Shown in pieces: positions 1 through 9,631 of a stretch of DNA of 40,874 nt. The notes below the pieces were generated by a model, which had not been told where the DNA came from, ran no database searches, and saw nothing but the letters and a program-made list of their open reading frames with translations. The position numbers and the translations under genes are program-made. Each line of letters begins with the position of its first letter. The stretch's first letter is position 1. The DNA is from Rhizopus sp. PT2906 (lineage: Eukaryota; Mucoromycota; Mucoromycetes; Mucorales; Rhizopodaceae): positions 1-40,874 of the forward strand of contig JAMYHX010000398.1 in the NCBI GenBank assembly GCA_025529335.1. Direction: 5' to 3'.

Positions 1-230
1 TTCATGTATAATGAAAACTGTTTGCCTGTATAGTAAATATGCTACAAAATCGAAGCTACAATTAACATATGAAATAGGAATTATTTATAGTAATAACAAT
101 TATAAAATTGAAATGTCTTTAATGCTAAACGATGTTGTACAGGTTTAGCTTTCTATTGTTTATATTTCTCTGCCTGAACCAGATTTGGAGCGGCATCGCA
201 TTTTGAAAATATCGTTAGATATCATTACAA

Positions 231-250
231 GTAGCGCCCGTAGCATTAGC
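231..250 (+). repeat. TIR-like 20-bp motif, copy 1
   Basis: The sequence GTAGCGCCCGTAGCATTAGC matches a motif at 5156-5175 at 18 of 20 positions and is related to the inverted copy at 7818-7837. No inverted partner is visible between here and the chorismate synthase gene, so this is a solitary end or a truncated element. It overlaps the stop codon of the minus-strand ORF that ends at 246. It is read as the tip of a transposon terminal repeat; that is inference from repetition, not from a known family. Confidence 0.45.
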
Positions 251-674
251 CGTTGGATGCAGGAGTAGTGGGACGATTCTCTTCTGCTGTTGGCTGTTGT
301 GTCTCTCTTTGCAATGAAGGCGCAAAAAAATTGAATGGCACTAAACATTGCATTGAGTATATGGTTTCACTTCTGTTGCTATTTATCAACTTAGAACTGC
401 CCTTTACTCGAACGCCTTCGACGATCTTATCACAGCAAGTACCAAATCTATGGCACTTAAACTCTGTATACCAAACATAGGGTACTGTTCGTTTTCTACG
501 CTTGTTGGGCCCAGGGCTGCTTTCCTCGACGGTTCTTTCGACAGGCTCTTTAATATAACGTGGACTGACCCACTGAACACCATGACTTAACAAGCTATCG
601 TCGGCATTATTTCTCCACTCAAAGATGGATACAGTAGTTTTTTCGGGGATCTCAGAGTAAGAGTTGATATTCAT
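246..674 (-). pseudogene. Truncated transposon-like ORF (possible FAR1/Mutator-type N-terminal fragment)
   Basis: An open frame of 142 codons on the minus strand starting at an ATG. No clear full-length family is recognised. Its middle carries a basic patch (KRRKR) followed by YTEFKCHRFGTCCDK. This resembles the conserved CHR-x-G core of FAR1-like N-terminal domains of Mutator-like transposases, but the usual second half and any catalytic domain are missing. The frame ends inside the TIR-like motif at 231-250, which suggests the C-terminus was created by a truncation or insertion boundary. It lies downstream of, and on the same strand as, chorismate synthase and is not part of that gene. It could instead be a chance or lineage-specific small ORF. 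Confidence 0.35.
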
Positions 675-892
675 TGATTTAGTAAGATAAATTTACGCGA
701 GTTCCTTTTTTTTTCTATTGATTTTTATTGATTTCTTCGCGAACTTTGAGTTAAGTCAGGGATATGGTCCGGACTGAATAATATTCATCAACCACTTAGA
801 ATGTTGGGACATAAGGGAGTGAGAAAAATGCAGTCACAATGATCGCCCAACACGATCTTTTTATTGTTTCTAAATTCTAAATGTACACAGGC

Positions 893-2173
893 TTAGTCCT
901 TCTTTGGAGGCTTTCCTAATAAAGCATGATGAATGTCAATCTTGGGTAATTTAGAAGCAGCAGCCTTGCGAGATTCTTGTTGCAGTACAGCACTAAAGAA
1001 GGATTAATATCCATGTAATCAATATGCTCAAACACTTACTCCATGATGACAAGAGCAGCCATAGACTCAACGATAGGAACAGCTCTTGAGACCACACAAG
1101 GATCATGGCGACCTCTTGCTGTCAATACACCCGTGACACCATCGTAGCTTGCAGTAGTTTGATCTTGTGAAATGGTAGCAGCTGGTTTGAAAGCAACACG
1201 GAAATAGATATGTTCACCATTAGAGATGCCACCTTGGATACCACCTGAGTGATTCGTGACTGTACCAAACTGACCGTTCTCTTTCAAGTAGAAGGGATCA
1301 TTATGCTTATCGCCTGACATTTTAGAGCCTCTGAATCCTGATCCAAACTCAAATCCCTTTGTAGCAGGAATTGAAAGCATGGCATGTGCCAAGAGAGCTT
1401 CGAGTTTATCAAAGCAAGGCTCTCCTAAGCCAACAGGACAATTACGGATAACGCATGTTACTGAACCTCCTATAGAGTTCTTTTCCTCTGATTTTTGTTC
1501 AATGAGCTTCTTCATAGCTTCGGCTGTGGCTGAATCAGGACATCTGGTGATATCAGCATCGACGTCCTCTCGTGTGATAGTGTTCATAAATTCAATGTGC
1601 TTTGGATCAGGGTCTTCTTCTTGAACAAAAGGCATGGCCACGTTACCTACACTAGAAGCAAAAGCAACAATCTCTACTCCATAAGCTAAACGAAGGTATT
1701 TTTCAGCAATGGCGCCAGCGGCCACACGTCCGATCGTCTCACGAGCAGAGGCACGTCCACCGCCAGAGGATGCCTTTACACCATATTTTTGAAGATAGGT
1801 ATAATCCGCATGAGAGGGTCGAGGGTAAATGTCTGTCTCGCTGTAATCGTGAGGTCGTTGATCCAAATTAGGGACCATAATACCAATAGGTGTACCCAGT
1901 GTTACACCGAATTCTGTGCCTGACATGATGGTCACTTTATCCTTTTCGTCTCTCTGTTATATAAAATTAATACAAGTCTTTTTCAAACGTTATAATTCTT
2001 TTTACAGGTGTAGTCAGTTTGCTTTGGCCAGGTCTTCTACGAGTCAATTGAGGTTGAATGTCGGCTTCAGTTAATTCCATGCCAGGAGGTACACCATCAA
2101 TAATGGCACCCACTCCCTTACAGTGAGATTCTCCATAGGTTGTAACTCTGTAAAGACGTCCAAAGGAACTCAT
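893..2173 (-). CDS. ARO2: Chorismate synthase
   Basis: Catalyses the last step of the shikimate pathway, 5-enolpyruvylshikimate-3-phosphate to chorismate, the branch point to Phe, Tyr and Trp; cytosolic. Three exons on the minus strand: 2006-2173, 1040-1953 and 893-992, with introns of 52 and 47 nt (GT...AG); 1182 nt, 393 residues, normal for the family. The start MSSFGRLYRVTTYGESH is the classical N-terminus; the frame stays open upstream, but those residues match nothing. Further landmarks are GESHCKGVG, TTPRDEKDKV across the first splice junction, RPSHADYTYLQKYG, SGGGRASARETIGRVAAGA and GSGFRGSKMSGDKHND. The FMN-binding and active-site blocks look intact. The last exon encodes a lysine-rich tail ending GKPPKKD. 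I see no fused flavin reductase domain of the Neurospora bifunctional type. The upstream region carries two Gcn4-type boxes. Confidence 0.95.
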
Positions 2174-2276
2174 TGTGTAAGCAATAAAGGAAAAAGAAAA
2201 AAGAAGTGAAGGTGTCAAAATGATGGTCAGACCACAAGTAATCCAATGAAGGGCGGATTTGCAGTCACTGTCAAAG

Positions 2277-2304
2277 TGACTCATCGCTATTGGATTTTGA
2301 CTCA
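2277..2304. promoter_or_regulatory. Pair of TGACTCA boxes upstream of chorismate synthase
   Basis: Two perfect TGACTCA heptamers at 2277-2283 and 2298-2304, about 105-130 bp upstream of the chorismate synthase start at 2173. A reverse CCAAT (ATTGG) sits between them at about 2289-2293. TGACTCA is the binding site of Gcn4/CPC1-type bZIP activators of amino-acid biosynthesis in fungi, which fits the downstream gene. The presence of the boxes is seen directly; their function is inferred. Confidence 0.6.
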
Positions 2305-2309
2305 AGTCA

Positions 2310-3112
2310 CAAATGAAGTGTCCAATTAGAAAGTGTTTTTGCATTGCGTTTTTCAGTAAGAAACACACCTAAAACGTTGGCCTGATGCAAAATACATAAT
2401 GCATGATAGGCACTGGATCAATGGCTTATTGTGTTCAATTTGATGTCTTAGAAATACACGTTACCCCTTTTTTGTTTTGTTTAGCGATGCATCAACAATA
2501 TTTGGATTATAATGGGCTTCTGTTAAGCATATATGGCACATATGATATACAGTTTGACAGAGACGCCGCTTTGAAATAAAGATAAATTATAAACTCATCT
2601 ACCTTAATACACGCAAACTGTTAGCATCACGCGTGTGACAAGTCTTTTTTTTTTTTTTTTAAGAATAGTACAGTAAAAAATGCCTAGTTTAGATAAAATA
2701 GCTTATGGAGAACAATGCTATAGCAATGTTACATATATCAGCAAAAGTATTGGTTTAAAGTCAAAGCTAATTTTAAAAAAGAAAACTGTATGTATTTATC
2801 AAGCATTAATGCGCAGCTTATATATCATAAAGACAGATCAATGCTGTATTCATTTCTCAAGCCAAGTTCCTGTCATATAAATTCTCAATAGACTGCATGA
2901 AACAGGCCACAAGCTAGATCTACAATAATGATGAACCCATATGAAGGAGTAAACAGTATATGCATCGAACTGGTGTAATTATGATACAAAAGTTGCCTAA
3001 GAAAACAAAAAAAAGGACCAACTTTAAAACGTTTTTTATTTCTGTTTATTTATAAACGGTAACTCCTTCTTTAGCCATTACAACCTTTCTTTTTCTTATT
3101 AGAGCCATAAAA
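2310..3112. other. Intergenic region, no gene seen
   Basis: About 800 bp between the divergent chorismate synthase gene and the acyl-CoA ligase pseudogene. It holds a T tract near 2644-2660 and short open frames (one of 66 codons at 2680-2880) with no recognisable domain and AT-driven composition. It presumably contains the upstream region of chorismate synthase and the former promoter of the pseudogene. Confidence 0.6.
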
Positions 3113-4820
3113 ATGATAAAGAGAAAAGAACCTACATATTACAGACCCACTCATTCATATAATGATATGCCAAAGAATAGTGATACAAAAGGAGTTACAT
3201 TATTTGGCGCGATGTTCACAGATATATACAACAAGATGTCATTAGAGCGCATAGCTTTTGCATACGCAAGTGACACTGATCATTCCTTGACCTATGGACA
3301 ACTTAAGTACTACAGTGTGCTGCTGGCCTTAAGCACAGGCTAGGGATTCAGTATGGTGATGCTGTTGCCATTTGTTCTCCAAACAACATTGAATATACTA
3401 TATTATTCCATGGTATTATTACTGCTGGTAAGAGTATATAAGTCAGTATTGTTTAGACCAGATACTTATTAACTATATAGGTAGCGTTGTCGCTGCAATA
3501 CGTTCCACTGCAGATTGCACTCGTGATGGCATCGTTTATAACATCACTACCGCCAAACCAAAGCTCTTCATTATATACCAAGCCGAAATCGATGTTGTGC
3601 TTTCAGCTGCTAAAGAAGCAGGGATTTCCGAATCTAATATTTTGTTGCTCACCTATGACAACAGCAAAACTAACACGCTTGCAAGCATCCCGACGGTTAA
3701 GGACACTCTTTTTTCAAGTGAGGAACTAGCAGAACCTTACCCATACACAAAGGATGACCTTACAAATTCTCCTTGCTGCCTATACTATGCCTCAGGATCA
3801 ACTGGCAAAAACAAAACGGTTATGATCCGACAGAGCTCTCTTATCCATTACTTGCTTCACGGACCATTGGATGTTGGCGTGCTGAATAGCTTAATTATCG
3901 CTATATTCAGTTATGCTAGCGGTCTCTTTATCTATTTAACATTTGGCCTCTTCAGTCGCTGAACATCGTATCTCCTCAAAAGCAACGAGCTGGCCTTGGA
4001 ACATGCGTTAAAAGCAATTGAGCGTTTAAAAACCAACACAATGATGATGGCCCCCTTCATGGCAACAGAACTCTTTAAAAGGCTCAGCCTGACAAAGAAG
4101 TATGACATGTTCTCCTTGTCTCAAATAATTGTCGGTAGCGCACACGTAGACAAGTCAATAATACAGTCTGCAAAGGAAGGGCTGAGTCTGCGCTTTATCA
4201 ATACATACAGAATGACAGAAATTCTTTTGGTTTGTAGGGTCAGTGCCTAACAATCTATTGCAGGAACAGTGGATCGCTTATCGGATGGAGTGTTTGGACG
4301 TATTGTTGATGATGATGGTAATGAGTTACCGCCCGGAAGCGAAGGCGAGCTGCGTATCAAGGGCCCTACGATAACACTTGGATACTATAATCAACCTGAA
4401 GCAACGGCTGAGCTCTTTGATGAGCAAGGCTACTTAAAGACAGGAGATATTTTTAAAGCAGATGAAAACGGGCTTCTTTACTACGTTATTCGTAAGAAGG
4501 ATTTGATAAAGTACTACGGTATTAATGTTTTTCCAGCCGAAATTGAAGAAGTCATTACTGGTCATCCACAGGTAACGGATTGTGCTGTCATTGGCATTTT
4601 TTCCAAAGAAGGAACTGAACTACCACGGGCTTCTGTCTCTTTACTGGATAAAGTGAGCGATAAAGTGAGCTTATTGAAAGAGATAGCGGAATATGCTGGT
4701 TCTCAGTTACCTGATAGCAAAAAACTGCGTGATGGCATATTCGAAATATCTTCTTTTCCAAGGACAGGAACTGGGAATATCCAACGTCTCAAACTTCAAA
4801 GTATGTCTGGCGCCGAATGA
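3113..4820 (+). pseudogene. Decayed acyl-CoA ligase (4-coumarate-CoA ligase-like, AMP-binding family)
   Basis: A remnant of an adenylate-forming acyl-CoA ligase. The protein can be followed from MIKRKEPTYYRP to a C-terminus at FPRTGTGNIQRLKL. Lesions seen: a frame break near 3318-3335, between LTYGQLKYYSV and GLKHRLGIQYGDAVAICSPNN; an in-frame TGA at 3960-3962 between YLTFGLFS and TSYLLKSNELALEHA; and a poor join near 4220-4263, where the YGMTE motif reads YRMTE, a few residues appear lost and the intron phase does not fit. One intron, 3428-3480, is still readable. Motif residues are also degraded. The P-loop-like core reads ASGSTGKNKTVM instead of the usual SSGTTGKPKGVM, the hinge GR-K-D reads IRKKD, and the A10 motif ends GTGN, losing the catalytic lysine. 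Fungi of this group carry several paralogues, so this is most likely a dead duplicate. Confidence 0.85.
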
Positions 4821-4822
4821 TT

Positions 4823-5274
4823 TAGTATTGTATCTATGAGTGTTACGTTTTATAAAAATAAATGATTAAATGCAACCATCAAGAGCTATAACTTCACATT
4901 ACCAGGTCTCTACTCAATCCAAGGCTTACTCAATTCACTCCCTCTGGTATAAAACGCAATGTTATCATAATTACACGTGTTCTTGCATCTTTGTTGATCA
5001 ACTGACAACATAAAACTAGAATAAACTACATCTCTTTTTTATCTCTTTCTTCCTGAAAAGAAACAAACCAATGAGGCGACTTCATAAACTCATGTTCAGC
5101 TTGACGTTACATATTGAAAAGCTTTGTTGGGTGATATCATAGGTAATGAGTAGTGGTAGCGCCCGTAGGATTAGTCAGAAACTTGCTGCGCAACCTTGGT
5201 GCGTGAAACTTCAGTCAAAAAATAGACAATTCCTATACAATCATACTTTGTTCTTTTTGTTTTGTCATGCCAGG
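4823..5274. other. Intergenic region with TIR-like motif
   Basis: About 450 bp after the acyl-CoA ligase remnant. No gene is seen. It includes the second copy of the 20-bp TIR-like motif (5156-5175), described separately. Confidence 0.5.
5156..5175 (+). repeat. TIR-like 20-bp motif, copy 2 (left end)
   Basis: The sequence GTAGCGCCCGTAGGATTAGT. It matches copy 1 at 18 of 20 positions. It matches the reverse complement of 7818-7837 at 16 of 20 positions, so it forms an inverted pair enclosing about 2.7 kb. A TA lies just outside each end (5151-5152 and 7840-7841), as expected for Tc1/mariner insertion, but TA is common in this DNA. Confidence 0.45.
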
Positions 5275-6913
5275 ATGAATGTTACCTACAAGAGGGTCAG
5301 TAATCAAGTACACTGAAGAGAACTATACGAAGTTAGATACACTGGCTTTAATGATACAATCAAAGAAATTGCTGATAGGACTCTGAAGTCGAACAATGCA
5401 GACAAAGAACTAATCAAGTGGGCAGAAGCTCTGAGGAAATCTAAAGCCAACTTACATCAAACCCCTTGTCTTTTTTAAAAAACTAAATAAAAATCAACCA
5501 AACTTTTTTGCAATAGCTGTTTACTTCTACTCTGATATACTCACATTTTTTATTCAATTCGTCGTCGCAATTTACTTTAAGCTAAAAAGTTTTACGGATA
5601 CAAGAAGAAGAAATTTATCAACGATCAACTGGAGGATACTAAAAGTAATCAAGAGTTGAACAAAGAGGAAGAGGAAGTATATCCAACACAAATCACTGAA
5701 GAAACGAGCCAAGAAACAAGACATGTACAAAATGATGTTAGAGATAGAGATCCCTTATCTCAAAGCCCTGAAGGTGAATATGTCACTGGAAATATGCTAC
5801 AAGATTTAAAGTTGAGGTTCAAACAAAATTTCAACGCAATGAAAAAGGAAGATAAGTGGTATTTGCCAAGTGGAAAATATGTAGAAGATGAGCTGTACGC
5901 TTTTGGAGCGCAATGTGTGAAAGAACATCCTAGTCATTCGTTTATTATTGATATCAGCGATAAGAATATTGTCAAATACAATGTTTTCAATGATAACGAG
6001 CTAAAAGAAATTGAATCGCTCAACAAAAAGAACATACCCAGAATGCCTTTAACTTTACGTGGCTACTTGAATAGCTTCAACAAGACTACAACTATTGATA
6101 TACGACATGAAATTTTTAAATCACAGAACTTTGATGAGAATTATAGTCGCAATTTTTCAGGTGATTTTGACTGGATCACACATTCTATTTACACTTTGTT
6201 AAGATTGTATGAATCGGACAAATTGAAAAAAGTCCACAGGGAATCTTAGTATTTATCGCGCGTCTGACAATTTAGAGAATATCGATGTTTTCAGGTAAGC
6301 AAATCATTATATCAATTATGCTTAAAATTTTAGTATTCATATTATTTGTTGCAGTCAAGGATGTTCTAGTGTAAGCTCCAGTAAAAGGAAAAACAAGGAT
6401 CGTTCGATCGAAGGTATTGAAATTCAAGAAAGGAAGAAGATGGGTTACCAATGCGATATGATTTTTTGTGAAAGTCGAATTGGTCATGGTGAATATATTG
6501 AATATGGTGCTTTGGAAGCAGAAAAATTGTATGATGGTGATAAAGGAACAAAGAGAATGGAAGAAGGGTCTAAAAAGCTACCAAAGTGTCTGAAGGATAT
6601 GTTGGACCACTTATTACTCAAAAAAGATGATAGATCAAGGATACAAACAATTGAATTTATTCATTCTGGTCTTGAATCATATTTTATGACGGCAGATCGC
6701 CCTGTTAAATATGCCACAAGGATAATCAAATCAAGAAGAATCCATATTTCCAATGATATTTCCGGCTTTGGTTCAACTACTTTACCTGCTGTCTATTCTG
6801 CTTGGATTGCTAAAGAGGTTGTTAAAAAAGTACAAGATGTATTGCATAAACCCGTTGAATGCGATAATATTGAAGACTCGAATTGGTTAGATTTTAAAGC
6901 CCAGCAGGACTGA
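5275..6913 (+). pseudogene. Decayed hypothetical gene, probable repeated mucoralean family
   Basis: The function is unknown. The frame can be followed from an ATG at 5275 through YTGFNDTIKEIADRTL and ELIKWAEALRKSK (5317-5478). After an AT-rich break it continues from about 5581 (FINDQLEDTKSNQELNKEEEE), through DKWYLPSGKYVEDELYAFG and HSFIIDISDKNIVKYNVF, to HSIYTLLRLYESDKLKK. The last part (6362-6913) holds SVSSSKRKNKDRSIEGIEI, ERKKMGYQCDMIF and a C-terminus at WLDFKAQQD. Breaks: in-frame TGA at 5314-5316, TAA at 5476-5478, TAG at 6247-6249, and a frame change near 6265. An intron (GT at about 6295, CAG at 6354) still joins the 3' part in frame. From memory, the DKWYLPSGK...VED, LRLYESGKL and ERKKMGRRCDMI blocks recur in multi-copy hypothetical proteins of Mucorales; a database search is needed to confirm this. 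Confidence 0.6.
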
Positions 6914-7160
6914 TTACTAAAAAAGATATTTTACTGGCCACTCTCAAATGAAACTTGATTTGGTTTTCGAAATTAAATTGGAACACACTGTGAACCTCAA
7001 CCTAAACACTTTTCAAAATTAATATGGAAGATTTTGTTTAAATAGGGACTTTGTTTAAACAATTTTCGAAATGGTTTTTTGCGTGTTGCGTAATGTTGAC
7101 GAGGTGAGATAAAGGAACAAGATTACATGCCTCAGTTATTCTTTGTGCGAGCGTTTCAGA

Positions 7161-7490
7161 CTATATAAGCTGATTATGCTTTAATTTATGCTTAACTATA
7201 GCCCAGAATTGTTCGATTGGATTCAATTCTGGAGAGTAAGGAGGAAGATATACGCATTTGTAATCCTTTTTTCTATTCTCTACCATCTGGTTTACTTCAT
7301 TTGATGAATGGATTGGGGCATTATCCATGATAAGATAAAAACCTTCCATTTCAGGATATCTATCCATAATACCCAATGTCTCCCTGATAAAATTAAGGTA
7401 GTGGCCAGTTGTTGTACCTTTAGCTTGTGGGACTTTGGGTGGGGCTGCTTTTCTTTTTATTGCTTTTGTGATGTGTATATTGATGGTCAA
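7161..7490 (-). pseudogene. Tc1/mariner (IS630-type) transposase, C-terminal DDE remnant
   Basis: About 109 codons of a DDE-superfamily transposase. Visible are the second catalytic aspartate in FYLIMDNAPIHSS and the third acidic residue in YLPPYSPELNPIEQFWAIVK. These are hallmark blocks of Tc1/mariner and IS630 enzymes (DDE_3 domain). The helix-turn-helix DNA-binding half and the first aspartate are missing, and an in-frame TAG lies just upstream of the open frame, so the copy is dead. It lies inside the interval bounded by the TIR-like motifs at 5156 and 7837 and is transcribed opposite to the hypothetical gene there. Confidence 0.85.
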
Positions 7491-8065
7491 ACATTTCTAC
7501 TCATTGGCCAAAATAAAAATTTATTTTCAAACGTAAAACATTGTATTGTTTTCAAAATCTAAAAATGGAAAGAGGCACAAGACAATGTGTCAACACATCA
7601 AATCAACAGAACGAAAACGGAGCAACATGAAGCGAGAAATTTATGTAATAAAAGTAATTTGCAATGAATTTCGAAATGTAAAGGACAAGTATTTATCTTT
7701 ATCCGATGATTAAGGGAACTATTTCATACGTTAGCGAGGGCGTTTGTATATGTGTGTGTGTGTGTATGGCATCTATTTTTAGAACTCGCATGATACTCAC
7801 TCTTGAAAGAGCGCGACACCAATTCTACGGGTGCGACTTTACTTTCCGGATATTCCTTCCAAGAGTAACTTCAGATAGGAAAAACTATAGTTTGTTTTTT
7901 TCACAAATGGGAAAGTATTAGTAGTACCATAGAATATCATGCCGCTACTCTTCTTTGAAGTAATTCAGGTAAAATGCAGGTTTAGCAATAGATTTATTTT
8001 TATGAATATAAACAGAGCGAATATGAAAAGTTGTACAGAATAGTAAAAAAAATAGATGCGTTATT
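7491..8065. other. Intergenic region with GT microsatellite and TIR-like motif
   Basis: About 570 bp without a supported gene. It contains a short GT/TG run near 7750-7765, the inverted TIR-like motif at 7818-7837, and the 3' flank of the perilipin-like gene, which is read from the other strand. Confidence 0.5.
7818..7837 (-). repeat. TIR-like 20-bp motif, copy 3 (right end, inverted)
   Basis: Read on the minus strand this is GTCGCACCCGTAGAATTGGT, matching 16 of 20 bases of the motif at 5156-5175. It has the orientation and position expected for the right end of the element that contains the transposase remnant. Confidence 0.4.
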
Positions 8066-9211
8066 TTATGCTTTTGTACTGACAAGACCAAGGGTTGACT
8101 TTACTTCTCGTACAACCTTGTTGTTTAAGCTGTATTCACGAATTTGTTCTTGTAAGCCTTGGATGGTGTTTTTAAACAATGGAAAGACCTGAGTCTGGTT
8201 TACGTGTAAGATATTTGTTGCCTTTTGTAATGGAGCGACATCAGATTTTAACATTTCAGTGCGAACGATTTCATATTCATTAGAAGCAAAGTGAACCAAA
8301 GGTTGAACAAGCCAAGGTAGATTATCCATAACATGTTTCTCTTTAGCATAGCTGGCAGCAGAATCAATACGTTTAATCACATCAACGGTAAGTTCATGAA
8401 GACGTTGGTTAGCCTTATGTTGAGTTGTAGTATAGCCATCCTTGAGTGAGTTTACAAAGTCTTGTAAGCGAGTGTTTGCCTTTTGAATAGATTGGAGAGC
8501 TTCTTGAAGGAATTGACTTGTTTCCGCCAAGCGAGACAAATCGGATTTTGCACGATACGCCAAGCGGTCCTTCATTTCATTGGCTAATGATTTTTTACCA
8601 TTTTCTGATCGCATAGTTGCGTCATTTTTTTCCTTGGGGAGATACTTGTTGACCAACTGTTCGACGCTCTCACTGGTGTAGGTAACAATACGCCCCTTGA
8701 CATCTTTATAGACTTTTTGAGGGCTTGACAACATTACGCTTGAAGGAAGTTTAGATTCAACCAAATCAAGTGATTTACAACCAAATTCATCAGCCTTCTT
8801 TAAATGACCTCTGTATCTCTCAGCATATGGGGAAGCAATGTTGGCAGCTAACTTGGCAGTAGCTTCAGCCTGATTCATAGCAAATCGGCTGATCATGTGT
8901 TGATTGGCAATTTCTTGTACCTTGGCTGTGCTATCACGAATCAAAGGAATGGCAAAGAGTCGTGAAAAGAATGCAAAGTTATTTTCTACTGGCTTATTAG
9001 CTTCGCTTGTGGTAACGACAAAATTGTCTTTTTTTTAGGAGAATTTTTTAGTATATGATTGCTATGCAACAATTGTACATTTCTTACCAGGTGCATGGAC
9101 TTCTCTATCTAATACTTCAAGTGGGTTATCTGTCGGAATGGATTCTGTAACTTGATCAAACTCTTCTTTGTTAGAGATCTTCTTGTGAAGTGGGTTATGC
9201 TTCTTTGTCAT
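8066..9211 (-). CDS. Perilipin-family lipid-droplet protein
   Basis: Probable coat protein of lipid droplets, limiting lipase access to stored triacylglycerol, as fungal perilipins (MPL1/CAP20 type) do. Two exons on the minus strand: 9088-9211 and 8066-9027, with a 60-nt GT...AG intron; 361 residues. The start is the ATG at 9211, giving MTKKHNPLHKKISNKEEFDQ. The best evidence is the PAT-like core: SRLFAIPLIRDSTAKVQEIA, an amphipathic helix stretch with YAERYRGHLKKADEFGCKSL, then DLVESKLPSSVMLSSPQKVY. This follows the perilipin pattern of a Cys-x-x-Leu-Asp pair with LVE-KLP, then a long helical region predicted from the heptad-like spacing. There is no signal peptide or transmembrane segment. 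A palindrome cluster lies about 280-340 bp upstream. The family assignment is by motif pattern and is less certain than for the enzymes nearby. Confidence 0.7.
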
Positions 9212-9486
9212 TGTTAGAAATGTGGAAAAAAGTGTTATAAAAAGCGGTTGATATTGTGCAAAATGCCTTGTTTATATATCTTCAAGAACATTGCTTGTGT
9301 CCGACTGAGATTAAATCAATAGTTGACATGTGAAGATTGTAACCCTGTAAGATTGACCTTGGTATTTTTTTATATAGGACATTTCCATTAAAAAAAGGCT
9401 TTATTTCTTAATACTAACATCACTATAGTAACTTTGTTTCTTTAGATTGGTGCCATTTTACATGCCATGGCAACGGTCTCTCTCTC

Positions 9487-9547
9487 TGTAAAGATATCTT
9501 TACATGTAAATGAACAATGACAGACGTCAGAACTTCCGAAATCGGAA
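9487..9547. promoter_or_regulatory. Cluster of perfect palindromes upstream of the perilipin-like gene
   Basis: TGTAAAGATATCTTTACA (9487-9504) is an 18-bp perfect palindrome. It overlaps a second one, TTTACATGTAAA (9499-9510), so the hexamer TGTAAA is repeated three times in alternating orientation. A further dyad, TTCCGA-AA-TCGGAA, follows at 9534-9547. The cluster lies between the stop of the dehydrogenase gene (9632) and the start of the perilipin-like gene (9211), both minus strand, so it is upstream of the latter. It is probably a dimer-binding operator; no factor can be named. Confidence 0.45.
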
Positions 9548-9631
9548 ACTGTTTTTCTAGATTATTTTTCTATTTATTTTTCATAGTGTAAATTACTTTT
9601 TTTCATCATCATCATATCATTTTGTACAAAG

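Larger units (their letters stand above)
5156..7837. mobile_element. Candidate TIR-bounded element with Tc1/mariner transposase remnant
   Basis: An inverted pair of 20-bp motifs bounds a 2.68-kb interval holding a decayed hypothetical gene (plus strand) and the C-terminal half of an IS630/Tc1-type transposase (minus strand). The similarity does not extend inward beyond about 20 bp. If real, this is a dead Tc1/mariner copy that has acquired or been invaded by another gene. The alternative is an unrelated transposase fragment lying between two chance or nested terminal repeats. Confidence 0.3.

Noticed and set aside
2680..2880. 66-codon plus-strand ORF
   Set aside because: AT-rich, no domain, no leader or splice signals, isolated in an intergenic region.
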